Counted from the stretch's first letter, positions 1 to 8,092 are shown. The stretch is 27,240 nucleotides of DNA from an uncultured Clostridia bacterium (GCA_934663595.1 CAKUKM010000033.1:1-27240), one strand, 5' to 3'. Made by a program: numbers and translations. Notes: a model not told the origin generated them from the sequence alone.

Positions 1-1674
1 CGCTACGAGCTGGGCAACCCCACTCCCCAGCGGTTTGAATTGGCTGGCGGCGCAGACTTGATTGCCGTCGAGGGCGATCTGGTAATGTATTCCGCATTGA
101 GCACTGATTCCAACGACGTTCAAATCTGTATGCTCGACACTTCGACCGGCAATCGCACCGTTTTGCAGACGATTCCGGGGAAAAACGGTCGCGCCGGACA
201 CTTTGCCTACGACGTAGCGAACGCGAAGCTGTATTACAATCTGAGCAGCCAGATTTACGAAATGGACGCTTCCGGAAGCTCGAAGCTCGTGGCCGCGCTT
301 CCGTTTCAGGATGTATATGGGCTGCAGCTGCTTTCGGACAACCGGATCGTCGGCTGGTCGTACAGCTCCGTGGCCGTGCGCGATATCGACCCAGACGCAG
401 CCAACAACATCACAAAACTGACCATTTTCGGCATCAATCGGGATTTATCGGAGCGCTTTTCAGAGGCGTATCCGTTGATTTCGATTGCGGAGGCGGACAG
501 CTCAACCGATCTGGTCAACACGGTGCTCACGCAATCCCCCACTCCGGACGTGATCATTATGAACACGATCGGCGATCCGGCTTTCATCGATCTGATGCGG
601 CGCGGATACCTTCTGCCGCTCGACAGCGAAATCGTGAAAGACACCATGTCCAAATTCTATCCGGAAATTACGGATTTCGTCACCCATGAGGGAAAGATCA
701 CCGCGCTGCCGTTTGAGCATATTTCGCAGCCGATGTACGGCGTAAATCGCGCGCTCTGGGACGAATTGAATCTGGGCGAGCTGCCGGAAACCTGGGAGGA
801 TTTTCTGGCGCTGATTCAGCGCTGGCCGGAGATTCAGAAGGAGCATCCGTCCGCAGTGCTGTTCTCCGGCGGCTATACGACCGCTCGCAACCGGGGAATG
901 GTGCTTAACATGATGCTCGAGGATTACGAGCGCTACCGCCAGGGCGAGGACGGCACGGTCGGCTATGACACGGAAATTTTCCGCAATCTGCTGAAGCAGT
1001 TCCAGGCGGTGGATTTCAATGCGGCGCTTGACGGGCAGTCCGCATCGGGCGATCCGGAGCTGGTCGCCGATCAGGAACTGATCACCATGTCCTATTACCC
1101 GGACGCTCGCGACAGCATGAGCGATTTGGACCCGATGCCGCTGCGCGTGGCGAAGGATGCGCCGACTTACATGAGAATCACCATGACCGCCATCGCCATC
1201 AACCCGTATTCCAAAAATATCGACGCGGCGAAGCAGCTGGTGGACTTTTACGCGCAGAACATCGCGCCGCTGGAGCGCATCGAGCTGATGCCCGGCGAAA
1301 ACGATCCGATTCGCAAGGAAAACTACGAGGAGGAGCTGGCGTATCGCCGGCAGTGTCTGGAGGAAGCGCAGCAGCAGCTGGCCGCGTGCGAAAACGAGGT
1401 GGATCGTCAGCCGCTCGAGGAACGCGTGAAGCAAATGCAGCAGCTGGTGACCGATTGCGAGAACAGCTGGGATGCGGACGAGGCGAGCATTGCGAAATAC
1501 CGCGCCGTGGCGCAGCATATTTACGTGCAGTATATCGATTCGCTCGACCTGACCGACAGCGGCGCGATTTACCAGTCCATGGAGCGCTATTTGAACGGCG
1601 AGCTGCCGGAGGCTTCGTTCATCGGCGATCTGGAGCGGAGATACGTCATGCGCACGCAGGAGGGCGCGCAATAG
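1..1674 (+). CDS. Extracellular solute-binding protein with N-terminal propeller-like region (5' partial)
   Basis: The reading frame is open from base 1, so the start and any lipoprotein signal lie outside the window; 557 residues are visible. The first ~130 residues alternate short beta-rich stretches with Asp/Ser/Gly turns (for example 'LYYNLSSQIYEMDASGSS'), like a beta-propeller. From about residue 135 the pattern changes to that of an ABC-transporter substrate-binding protein: 'KLTIFGIN' strand, 'TPDVIIMNT', 'LLPLDSEI', 'ITALPFEHISQPMYGVNRALWDELNL' and 'PETWEDFLALI'. Residues ~440-505 are a charged Glu/Gln-rich helical insert. Known for the family: binds sugars or other solutes at the cell surface and passes them to an ABC permease; no permease gene is in view. 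The substrate is unknown. The fusion is inferred from one continuous frame. A paired terminator hairpin follows. Confidence 0.75.
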   Translation, partial: RYELGNPTPQRFELAGGADLIAVEGDLVMYSALSTDSNDVQICMLDTSTGNRTVLQTIPGKNGRAGHFAYDVANAKLYYNLSSQIYEMDASGSSKLVAALPFQDVYGLQLLSDNRIVGWSYSSVAVRDIDPDAANNITKLTIFGINRDLSERFSEAYPLISIAEADSSTDLVNTVLTQSPTPDVIIMNTIGDPAFIDLMRRGYLLPLDSEIVKDTMSKFYPEITDFVTHEGKITALPFEHISQPMYGVNRALWDELNLGELPETWEDFLALIQRWPEIQKEHPSAVLFSGGYTTARNRGMVLNMMLEDYERYRQGEDGTVGYDTEIFRNLLKQFQAVDFNAALDGQSASGDPELVADQELITMSYYPDARDSMSDLDPMPLRVAKDAPTYMRITMTAIAINPYSKNIDAAKQLVDFYAQNIAPLERIELMPGENDPIRKENYEEELAYRRQCLEEAQQQLAACENEVDRQPLEERVKQMQQLVTDCENSWDADEASIAKYRAVAQHIYVQYIDSLDLTDSGAIYQSMERYLNGELPEASFIGDLERRYVMRTQEGAQ

Positions 1675-1744
1675 CGAAATAAATTGGGCGTTTCATCAGG
1701 GGAACCAGAATTGGGTGTTTTATCGTAGTAGCTAAACCAGTCGC

Positions 1745-1781
1745 AAAAGGCCGCCGCGGTTCCAGACGAACTGCGGCGGCC
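1745..1781. terminator. Bidirectional intrinsic terminator
   Basis: GGCCGCCGCGGTTC pairs with GAACTGCGGCGGCC (14 positions, one G-T pair) around a five-base loop. An A4 run on the left gives a U-tract on the minus strand for the helicase gene; the right side is followed by a weaker ATTTTA for the solute-binding gene. It separates two convergent genes. Confidence 0.75.
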
Positions 1782-1787
1782 GATATT

Positions 1788-3722
1788 TTATCCGTGATGC
1801 TTTTTCTGATTGGGTTTGCGATTCGGGCGGCGGTCGAAGCTGCGCGGCGGACGATTTTCGCGATTGCCGCGGAAGTGATCGTTTTTGCGCCCGTTTGCGC
1901 CGATTCCAAACCGATCGAGGTGCTCGGCGTCCAGCAGACGGGCCTTGGCTTCGGGCGAAAGCTTCTGCTTGCCGCGCTTCATCGGCGCTTCCTGCGCGCG
2001 CGGCTCGGCGGGACGCTCGTTTCGGCGATCGCCATACGGCCGACGCTCGTTATAGCGGCCGTTCGCGGGCTTGCCATAGGGGCCCTTGCGCGCAAATTCC
2101 GTGCGCTGCGGGCGCGGCTCGGGCTTATCGGGCAGCAGCACCGTCTCGGTCGGCACGCCGCAAATGCTCAGGCCCTTCAGATCGGAAGCGACTTCCTCGG
2201 CAATATCCGCGGGCAGGCCGACGATCGTGTGATCATCGTAAATCTCGATCTTGCCGATCAGCGAACCGCGAATGCGGCCCTTTTCGGCCACGGCGCTCAC
2301 GATATGGTTCGGCGCGACCTTCTGAATGCGGCCGATGTTGATCATCGCGCGGCGATAGCGGCCGTTCGCGTTCGATTTGCGCTCGAGCAGGATGTCCTTA
2401 AGGCCGCTGTCGTCGCGCGCGAAGCACAGATCAAACGCCGCCGCCGCGACTATTTCCAGATCATAGCCCTTTTCCAGCAGCGAGGCGATCAGCTTCTGAT
2501 TGCGCTCGGACACGCCGGAGAGAATCGCATCCTGAATGCGGGCGAGATTCTTTTCGTCCATGCGATCGCGAATTTCGGCGACGGTCGGAATCGGAATCGG
2601 CGTGATGTCCGATTTGGCCTCGCGCGCGGTATCGCGCAGCTGGAAGAACTGCCGACGGCCGGAAATCAGCGATATCGCGCAGCCCTCCTTGCCCGCGCGG
2701 CCCGTGCGGCCGATGCGATGCACGTAGTATTCGCTGTTCTGCGGAATATCGTAGTTGATCACGTAATCGACGTCGCTGACGTCGATGCCGCGCGCCGCCA
2801 CGTCGGTCGCAACCAGAATCGGCAGGCGCGCCGCCTTGAAGCCCTCCATTACGCGCGTGCGCTGCGACTGGTTCATGTCGCCGTGAATGGCCTCGGAGGT
2901 AAATCCGTTGCGATTCAGATAGGCCGACACCTCGTCCACCATCAGCTTCGTATTGCAGAAGATCATGCAGCGCTTCGGATCGTATGCGTGCAGCAGCAGA
3001 ATCAGCGCGTCGAGCTTGCGGCCCATCGGCACCTCCATCGAAAGCTGCCGGATCTGATCGAGCGTGACCTGTTCGCGATTGATTTCGACGCGCTCCGGCT
3101 CCTTCAGGAACTGCTCGGTCAGCGCGAGAATCGCATCCGGCATCGTCGCGGAGAACAGCACGGTCTGGTGCCCCTCGGGAACGTCGGTCAGTATCGTCTG
3201 AATATCCTCGATAAAGCCCATGCTGAGCATTTCGTCCGCCTCATCGAGCACGACGAGCTTGACATGCTCCAGCGAGAGCGTGCCGCGGCGCATGTGATCC
3301 ATAATACGTCCCGGCGTGCCGATCACGAGATTCGCGCGGCGGAGGCGCATGATCTGGCGATCCATCGCCGCGCCGCCGTATACGTCCACCGGCCAGATAT
3401 CGCGCATAAAGCGCGTGAGCTTTTTGATTTCCTCGCAGCCCTGCTGCGCGAGCTCGCGCGTCGGGCACAGAATCAGCACCTGCGGCGTGGGATTGGCCTC
3501 TTCGCGGTCGATTTTCTCGATCGCCGGAATCGCAAACGCGAGCGTCTTGCCCGTGCCGGTCTGGGATTTGCCGATCACGTCCGCGCCCTTGCGGATCAGC
3601 GGAATCGCGCTCGCCTGGATGTCGGTGGTCTGTTCAAAGCCCAGCTCGTCGATCGCGCGCTGCATCTCGGGAATCAGGCCGAGATCGCTAAACTTCAATT
3701 CATTCATGCTTTCATGCCGCAC
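1788..3722 (-). CDS. deaD: DEAD-box ATP-dependent RNA helicase, DeaD/CsdA type
   Basis: Unwinds RNA duplexes with ATP, in this family during ribosome assembly, mRNA turnover and cold adaptation, in the cytoplasm. All core motifs are present: Q motif (~11-41), Walker A 'SQTGTGKT' (53-60), 'PTRELAQQ' (87-94), 'TPGR' (136-139), 'DEAD' (160-163), 'SAT' (191-193), 'ATDVAARGID' (305-314) and 'HRIGRTGRAG' (335-344). A DbpA-type RNA-binding fold spans ~455-530, followed by an Arg/Gly/Asn-rich basic tail to residue 644. I chose the GTG at 3722 because AAGGAAGGG lies six bases upstream; the ATG at 3707 (MNELKF) is 21 bases from that site and is the alternative. Monocistronic: terminators lie on both sides and its -10 directly abuts the cob terminator. 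CshA/CshB-like naming is equally possible. Confidence 0.93.
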   Translation of the reverse strand: MRHESMNELKFSDLGLIPEMQRAIDELGFEQTTDIQASAIPLIRKGADVIGKSQTGTGKTLAFAIPAIEKIDREEANPTPQVLILCPTRELAQQGCEEIKKLTRFMRDIWPVDVYGGAAMDRQIMRLRRANLVIGTPGRIMDHMRRGTLSLEHVKLVVLDEADEMLSMGFIEDIQTILTDVPEGHQTVLFSATMPDAILALTEQFLKEPERVEINREQVTLDQIRQLSMEVPMGRKLDALILLLHAYDPKRCMIFCNTKLMVDEVSAYLNRNGFTSEAIHGDMNQSQRTRVMEGFKAARLPILVATDVAARGIDVSDVDYVINYDIPQNSEYYVHRIGRTGRAGKEGCAISLISGRRQFFQLRDTAREAKSDITPIPIPTVAEIRDRMDEKNLARIQDAILSGVSERNQKLIASLLEKGYDLEIVAAAAFDLCFARDDSGLKDILLERKSNANGRYRRAMINIGRIQKVAPNHIVSAVAEKGRIRGSLIGKIEIYDDHTIVGLPADIAEEVASDLKGLSICGVPTETVLLPDKPEPRPQRTEFARKGPYGKPANGRYNERRPYGDRRNERPAEPRAQEAPMKRGKQKLSPEAKARLLDAEHLDRFGIGANGRKNDHFRGNRENRPPRSFDRRPNRKPNQKKHHG

Positions 3723-3754
3723 AGCGGCCCTTCCTTATAATTCACATCCTGTCT

Positions 3755-3783
3755 ATTATAAAAGAAGCCCCGTTTCCGCGCCA
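3755..3783 (-). promoter_or_regulatory. Probable promoter of the DEAD-box helicase gene
   Basis: On the minus strand a perfect TATAAT (3760-3755) lies 32 bases before the GTG start. The hexamer 17 bases upstream is TGGCGC, a poor -35, so an activator or a UP-like element may help. The -10 begins inside the T-tract of the preceding cob terminator. Confidence 0.5.
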
Positions 3784-3805
3784 GCGAGGGTGCGTTAAAA
3801 CGGGG
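3757..3805 (-). terminator. Intrinsic terminator of the cob operon
   Basis: CCCCGTTT (minus strand, 3805-3798) pairs with AAACGGGG (3775-3768) around a 22-base loop and is followed by CTTCTTTTAT. It starts 13 bases after the stop of the cobC-like gene. Confidence 0.7.
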
Positions 3806-3818
3806 TTGCATTTGAAAA

Positions 3819-4394
3819 TCAGAGTTCCTCGAAGCGAACCGGCCGCCCGTGTTCAAAACAGGCCGCGTAGCCGTGGCACGGCTGGCTGCGCCAATCATAA
3901 AAGCTTCCGCGCGCCTCCGGGAAGAGATAGAACATCGCCGCGCAGATCACGCCGCCATGGCACACCACCGCGATCTCGTCCGCCGGATCGGCAAGCAGCG
4001 CGTTCAGCCCGCGAACGACGCGATCCCGGAATTCGCGATTGCTCTCGCCGCCGGGAATGCGCGTTTCGCCCGTTTCGTCGCTCAGCCACGCTTGATACGC
4101 GGGCACGTCCTTCAATTCGTCATACGTCTTGCATTCAAACTCGCCCACGTTCATCTCGCGCAGCTCGGGAATCACGCGGTGCGGACGCGGGCCGAACAGC
4201 CCCTCCAGCGTCTGCTCCGCGCGCAGCATGCCGCTGGTTGCATAGGCGGTTTCCTCCGGCAGATTCCAGTTCGCCCTTTCCGCCGCGCACATCGCGCGCC
4301 CCGCCTCCGTAAGCGGCATATCGGTGTTGCCATAATACCAGTGTTTTTCAATTCCCTCGGTAATTCCATGCCGAATCCAATAGATTTTTTTCAT
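3819..4394 (-). CDS. cobC: Histidine phosphatase, probable alpha-ribazole phosphatase (CobC-like)
   Basis: 191 residues of the phosphoglycerate-mutase-like histidine phosphatase superfamily. The N-terminus has the phosphohistidine motif 'IYWIRHG' (R-H-G at 7-9), then 'YYGNTDMPLTEAGR', 'REMNVGEFE', and the second active-site His in 'VVCHGGVI'. CobC removes the 5' phosphate of alpha-ribazole phosphate or cobalamin phosphate in nucleotide-loop assembly. The superfamily is broad, so the assignment rests on position as last gene of a cob operon. The ATG at 4394 overlaps the TGA of the upstream CobU-like gene as ATGA, and GGAG lies six bases upstream; the frame stays open farther upstream but without a site. 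A terminator follows. Confidence 0.82.
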   Translation of the reverse strand: MKKIYWIRHGITEGIEKHWYYGNTDMPLTEAGRAMCAAERANWNLPEETAYATSGMLRAEQTLEGLFGPRPHRVIPELREMNVGEFECKTYDELKDVPAYQAWLSDETGETRIPGGESNREFRDRVVRGLNALLADPADEIAVVCHGGVICAAMFYLFPEARGSFYDWRSQPCHGYAACFEHGRPVRFEEL

Positions 4395-4765
4395 TTCAGC
4401 TCCTGTTCCAGTCCGCAGAACACGCGGTATACCTTTTTTGCCTCGCTCGCCAGATAGTTGTTCGCGCGCCCGGTCGCCTCGCGCCACGCGCGCAGCGTTT
4501 CGTCGATCGGAACCACGCCGCAGGAAACGTCGTCCGCAATCAGAATCTTGTCCTCCAATTCCGCGCGATGCGCCTCCCAGAACGCCTTCGGCTCCCCGCC
4601 GTTTTGCACGCAGGCCAGCGCAAAGCGCTCAATATGCGCAATCGCGCGGGCGTTCAGATTCACGTTTTCCGAATCGCACACAAACAGCTCCGCGTCGCTC
4701 AATCCAAAACGCGCCTTTACAAATTCCCATTTCCCCTGATAGCTTCCGCCAATGACAAAAATCAT
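4391..4765 (-). CDS. Short second CobU-like P-loop protein (cobinamide kinase/guanylyltransferase paralogue)
   Basis: A 124-residue protein starting 'MIFVIGGSYQGKW'. The nucleotide-binding loop GGSYQGK is followed by Trp rather than Ser/Thr. The C-terminal half (~75-124: 'ILIADDVSCGVVPIDETLRAWREATGRANNYLA') matches the C-terminal pattern of CobU (variants of 'NEVGxGIVPxxxLxRxxRDxxGRxNQxLA'). The middle of CobU, including the His/Arg segment that takes GMP, is missing; CobU is usually ~180 residues. The start is well set: AGGAGG overlaps the stop of cobS and sits five to six bases before the ATG. Its stop overlaps the start of the cobC-like gene. It may be a kinase-only or regulatory partner of the full CobU encoded two genes upstream; the function is inferred. 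Confidence 0.75.
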   Translation of the reverse strand: MIFVIGGSYQGKWEFVKARFGLSDAELFVCDSENVNLNARAIAHIERFALACVQNGGEPKAFWEAHRAELEDKILIADDVSCGVVPIDETLRAWREATGRANNYLASEAKKVYRVFCGLEQELK

Positions 4766-4773
4766 AGCTCCTC

Positions 4774-5508
4774 CTAAAAAATCGCGAGCGCCGCAAGGCC
4801 GCACAGTTCGCCCACGCTCAGCGCGTAGCCCGCCAGATCGCCGGACACGCCGTTCAGCAGCTTCACCGCATGCGCCATCGAGAGCGCATAGCCGGCCGCC
4901 GTCGCCGCAATTGCAATCAGCGCCCAGCCGCCCAGCCAGAGCTGCGCGATCATCCCGGTGCAGACCAGCATGACCAGCGCGGCAATCGGCGCCGCGGCGC
5001 TGCGATTCAGCTGCGCGTATTCGCTGTGGCCGATCGGCCGGATCGCGCGCACGCAGAATGCGGACAGACATCGCGACGCGACCGGAATCAGCATCAGCGC
5101 GCGCAGCCGCTCGCCCGGCAGATCGTGCGCCGCCGCCAGCATGCCGATCAGCAAAAGCGCAATCGCAACCACCGCGAACGACCCGCAATGCACATCCTTC
5201 AGTATCTTCTGCCGCGCCTCGAGCGGTCGCCACGATAAAATGGCGTCGGCGGTATCCATAAAGCCGTCCAGATGCATAAAGCCCGTCAGCAGCAGCGGAA
5301 TCGCCGCAATCGCCGCCGCGCGCAGCGCCTCGGGCAGCCACGCGTTCGCCGCTGCCGCCAGCGCATACCAGATCGCGCCGATCACCGCGCCGACCATCGG
5401 CAAACACGCCGTCATCCATTCGCGCGCGTCTTCGTCCCACGGCCGATACGGGCATGGAATCGCCGTAAACATGCCGAAGCACATGAAAAACGCATGAATC
5501 AGCTTCAT
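4774..5508 (-). CDS. cobS: Adenosylcobinamide-GDP ribazoletransferase (cobalamin synthase)
   Basis: Integral membrane enzyme that joins adenosylcobinamide-GDP to alpha-ribazole (or its 5'-phosphate), the last condensation of cobalamin synthesis. 244 residues, matching the family's ~245. Visible marks: 'FFMCFGMFTAIPCP' near the N-terminus, the metal-binding acidic motif 'HLDGFMDTADA' (79-89), 'RQKILKDVHCGSFAV' (99-113), and several alanine/leucine-rich membrane helices. The ATG at 5508 forms an ATGA overlap with the cobU stop, and GGGGG lies seven bases before it; the longer frame starting at 5625 would bury it in cobU. The neighbours supply both substrates. Confidence 0.93.
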   Translation of the reverse strand: MKLIHAFFMCFGMFTAIPCPYRPWDEDAREWMTACLPMVGAVIGAIWYALAAAANAWLPEALRAAAIAAIPLLLTGFMHLDGFMDTADAILSWRPLEARQKILKDVHCGSFAVVAIALLLIGMLAAAHDLPGERLRALMLIPVASRCLSAFCVRAIRPIGHSEYAQLNRSAAAPIAALVMLVCTGMIAQLWLGGWALIAIAATAAGYALSMAHAVKLLNGVSGDLAGYALSVGELCGLAALAIF

Positions 5509-6029
5509 TGTAGCGCCCCCTTGTAAAACACCGCCTGCCCGGCCACTACCTCGATCACGCAATCGCACGCGTTCGCAAGCGCGCGGTCGATGCGTGCAAG
5601 GCCGCGGCGGTAATTCTCGGTCCATTCATCGTAAATGGCCGCGTCCGAATCGATAAAATCCGAAACCAGCACGATATTCGGCGTTTGCCGAACCAGCGCG
5701 CACAGCTCGCGGGCCACCTTTTCCGCCGCGTCCGGGCGATAATCGGGCGCGAACATTTCGTTCGAGAGCAATGCGGTCACGCTGTCGAGCAGAAACGAGC
5801 CGCCTGCATCCGCGCGCTGCAGCACATTCAGAATGTCCCTGCCGCACTCGATCGTCTCAAAGCCCCAGTTTTCGCGCTCGTGCTGATGCCGCAGAATGCG
5901 CGCGTCGTCCTCGCGATCGTGCGGAATCATCGTGGCAATGTAATACAGCGGCTCGCCCGCCGCCTTGGCGATGCGCTGGGCATAATAGGATTTGCCGTTT
6001 TTGCAGCCGCCGGAAATGAATACGCGCAT
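5505..6029 (-). CDS. cobU: Adenosylcobinamide kinase / adenosylcobinamide-phosphate guanylyltransferase
   Basis: Phosphorylates adenosylcobinamide and then transfers GMP to make adenosylcobinamide-GDP, the substrate of CobS. 174 residues. The P-loop is 'ISGGCKNGKSYYAQ' near residue 5-18, followed by 'YYIATMIPHD' and 'ILRHQHERENWGFETIE', which carries the His expected to hold GMP and the W-x-T-x-E tail typical of CobU. 'LLDSVTALLSNEMF' and 'VLVSDFIDSD' fit the Walker B and later strands. I chose ATG 6029 because AGGGGTG precedes it at a usable distance; the in-frame GTG at 6038 overlaps that site. Its 5' end lies five bases after the cobT stop and its 3' end overlaps cobS. Confidence 0.9.
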   Translation of the reverse strand: MRVFISGGCKNGKSYYAQRIAKAAGEPLYYIATMIPHDREDDARILRHQHERENWGFETIECGRDILNVLQRADAGGSFLLDSVTALLSNEMFAPDYRPDAAEKVARELCALVRQTPNIVLVSDFIDSDAAIYDEWTENYRRGLARIDRALANACDCVIEVVAGQAVFYKGALQ

Positions 6030-6034
6030 CCCAT

Positions 6035-7126
6035 TCACCCCTGAAAGCGCTCGTTTTCGCGAATTTCGTTCAAATACCCGTCGTCGATCGCGGCTTCCTC
6101 AAACGTCGCCATGTTTTCCATCACGTCCAGCGCCGCGGAGACGATTTCGAACAGAATCGGGCAGCCGCTGCCCTCGCCCAGCCGCATTTGCAGATTCAGG
6201 ATCGGTTCCATCTGCAATTCGCGCATCGCAATGGCGTAGCCGCTCTCCATCGACGCATGCGACGGAAGCATCGCGCACACGCATTCCGGCGCCATCCGGG
6301 CCGCGCACAGCGCCGCAACCGCGCTGATAAAGCCGTCTATCACCACGGGAATGCGATTTGCCGCCGCCGCGAGAAACGCGCCGGTCATCGCGCAGAGATC
6401 AAAACCGCCCACCTTGGAAAGCACGTCGATCGGATCGGACGGATCGGGCTGCATGCGGGCGATCGCCGCATCGATGATCTCTTTTTTGCGCAAAAAGCCC
6501 GCGTCGTTCACGCCGCCGCCGCGGCTGACCGTTTTTTCCGCCGGAAGACCCGTGAGCGCGCTGAGCACCGCGGACGACGTGGACGTATTGCCAATGCCCA
6601 TTTCGCCCACGCCGAGGATCTCCACGCCGTCCTCCGCCGCGCGGTCGACCGCCTGAATGCCGACCTTGATCGCCCGCTCCGCCTGCGCGCGCGTCATCGC
6701 GGGCTCGCGCGCAAAGTTTTTCGTGCCGTAGGCGATTTTTTCATTGCGCACGCCCGGGCATTCAAAATCCGCGTTCACGCCGAGATCGATCACGTCCACC
6801 TGCGCGTGAAAATGCCTCGCCAGCACGCCCACGCCGGTCAGTCCGCGCGAAATGTTGATCGTCTGCGCGAGCGTTACCGATTGCGGCGCGGACGCCACGC
6901 CCTCTTCCACCACGCCGTTGTCTGACGCGAACACCAGCACGCGGCGCTTATCGGCGCGGTTTTGCACCTTGCCGGTCAGGCCCGCGATCTGAATGGCGAT
7001 CGTTTCCAGCCGACCCAGACTGCGCGGGGGCTTCGCCAGCGTTTCCTGCCGCGCGCGCGCCATTTCCATCGCCGCTTCGTCCGGCGGCGTAATTCTGTGA
7101 ATGGTTTCCCGAATCCATGCCTGCAT
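6035..7126 (-). CDS. cobT: Nicotinate-nucleotide--dimethylbenzimidazole phosphoribosyltransferase
   Basis: Makes alpha-ribazole phosphate from a base (usually dimethylbenzimidazole) and nicotinate mononucleotide, activating the lower ligand of cobalamin. 363 residues. It shows 'KPPRSLGRLE' (32-41, the family's K-P-x-G-S-L-G-x-L-E region with Arg for Gly), 'VFASDNGVVEEGVA' (65-78), the glycine-rich 'GVGEMGIGNTSTSSA', 'GGVNDAGF' and the C-terminal 'RLGEGSG' with Glu318 equivalent to the catalytic Glu317 of the Salmonella enzyme. ATG 7126 has GGGGAGG seven bases upstream; the in-frame ATG at 7141 has none. First gene of the cob set, so the pathway here is salvage and assembly only: no corrin-ring genes are in the window. 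Confidence 0.95.
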   Translation of the reverse strand: MQAWIRETIHRITPPDEAAMEMARARQETLAKPPRSLGRLETIAIQIAGLTGKVQNRADKRRVLVFASDNGVVEEGVASAPQSVTLAQTINISRGLTGVGVLARHFHAQVDVIDLGVNADFECPGVRNEKIAYGTKNFAREPAMTRAQAERAIKVGIQAVDRAAEDGVEILGVGEMGIGNTSTSSAVLSALTGLPAEKTVSRGGGVNDAGFLRKKEIIDAAIARMQPDPSDPIDVLSKVGGFDLCAMTGAFLAAAANRIPVVIDGFISAVAALCAARMAPECVCAMLPSHASMESGYAIAMRELQMEPILNLQMRLGEGSGCPILFEIVSAALDVMENMATFEEAAIDDGYLNEIRENERFQG

Positions 7127-7154
7127 AGCTTGCCTCCCCATGTGAATCCAGTTT

Positions 7155-7184
7155 ATTATATTCCCAAAGGGCTCTCCCTGTCAA
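7155..7184 (-). promoter_or_regulatory. Promoter of the cob operon inside the 3' end of the AraC gene
   Basis: On the minus strand TTGACA (7184-7179) is followed after 18 bases by TATAAT (7160-7155), both perfect. The -10 overlaps the TAA stop of the AraC regulator. The expected transcript start is about 20 bases before the cobT ATG, leaving no room for a cobalamin riboswitch. Confidence 0.8.
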
Positions 7185-8070
7185 CCGGCCTGCGCGGTGC
7201 GCGATCGTCCACGGCGCGCATGTATTCCCGCGGCGCAATGCCGAGCCGCGCCTTGAACTGCCGCGAAAACGCCGGAAGGCTGGAATATCCCAGCTCATAC
7301 GCGACCTCGGACACATTCACCCGGCCCGTGCGCAGCCGCCGGCACGCCTCTTCCAATCGCAATCGCTGGTAGCGCTCCATTACGCCCGTTTCGCGGCACT
7401 GCCGGAACAGGCGCTTCAGCGTCGTCGGCCCCACGCCGACATGCCGGCAAACGTCCTCCATGTGCAAAGAGCCGTCCGGATGATCGCGCATCAGCCGCTC
7501 CGCCGCCTCGACCAGCGATTGCATGCCCTGTTCGTCCGTGACCGGCGCGCGCTTGAGACCGTCGCGTTCGCCGCGCAGCAGCTGAATCAGCAAAAGCTCG
7601 AGATTCAGCACGATCACCTGGCCCGAACCCAGCGGCGCGCTCTCCGACAGCGCGAGCGCCTCCAGATCGCTGATGTCCAGCACCGGGCCACACAGCGCGT
7701 CGCCCTCGATCAATATGCGGCGAATCAGCCGCTTTTCCTCGGTATTCAGCGCGTGCACGCCGCGGCAAAGCGTGCGCAGCGCCCGGCTTTCCGAGGCGAA
7801 CGCCATCACGAACAGGCTGCATTCCGGCGCGAGATTGGCGCGAATCGTGTGAAACGCATTCGGCGCATGCAGAAAGCACTGGCCCGGCGCGAGCGGAAAC
7901 GATTCGCCCTCGTCGCCGATCGTCGCGCCGCCGATATCGGCATACACCAGCTCCCAGAAATCGTGCTTCTCGCCCGGAAACGCATAGCCGCGGCGAAAAT
8001 TGAAATAGTGCAGGCTGTACAGCGCGTCCACGCGCGCAACCGGCTCCGGCACATACGGCTGATAGCGCAT
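7156..8070 (-). CDS. AraC-family transcriptional regulator with cupin-type sensing domain
   Basis: 304 residues. Residues 1-~150 are a beta-rich cupin-like ligand domain ('HDFWELVYADIGGATIGDEGESFPLAPGQCFLHAPNAFHTI' is the usual AraC cupin signature). The last ~100 residues form the two helix-turn-helix units: 'LHMEDVCRHVGVGPTTLKRLFRQC' and 'VNVSEVAYELGYSSLPAFSRQFKARLGIAPREYM'. GGAGG lies nine bases before ATG 8070. The gene is divergent from the nagB-nagA operon (198 bases between starts) and directly upstream of cobT, so its targets could be the amino-sugar operon, the cob operon or itself; the divergent arrangement favours the first (inference). The final codons contain the cob promoter. 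Confidence 0.9.
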   Translation of the reverse strand: MRYQPYVPEPVARVDALYSLHYFNFRRGYAFPGEKHDFWELVYADIGGATIGDEGESFPLAPGQCFLHAPNAFHTIRANLAPECSLFVMAFASESRALRTLCRGVHALNTEEKRLIRRILIEGDALCGPVLDISDLEALALSESAPLGSGQVIVLNLELLLIQLLRGERDGLKRAPVTDEQGMQSLVEAAERLMRDHPDGSLHMEDVCRHVGVGPTTLKRLFRQCRETGVMERYQRLRLEEACRRLRTGRVNVSEVAYELGYSSLPAFSRQFKARLGIAPREYMRAVDDRAPRRPVDRESPLGI

Positions 8071-8092
8071 CTCTTCTTCCTCCCCCGCATGA

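Noticed and set aside
1794..3740. Long open frame (648 codons) on the plus strand opposite the DEAD-box helicase
   Set aside because: Its translation is Arg/Ala/His-rich and without motifs; the opposite frame has every helicase motif. It is a by-product of GC-rich codon use.
7127..7155. Cobalamin riboswitch before cobT
   Set aside because: Only 28 bases separate the AraC stop from the cobT start and no B12-box-like aptamer is visible there.
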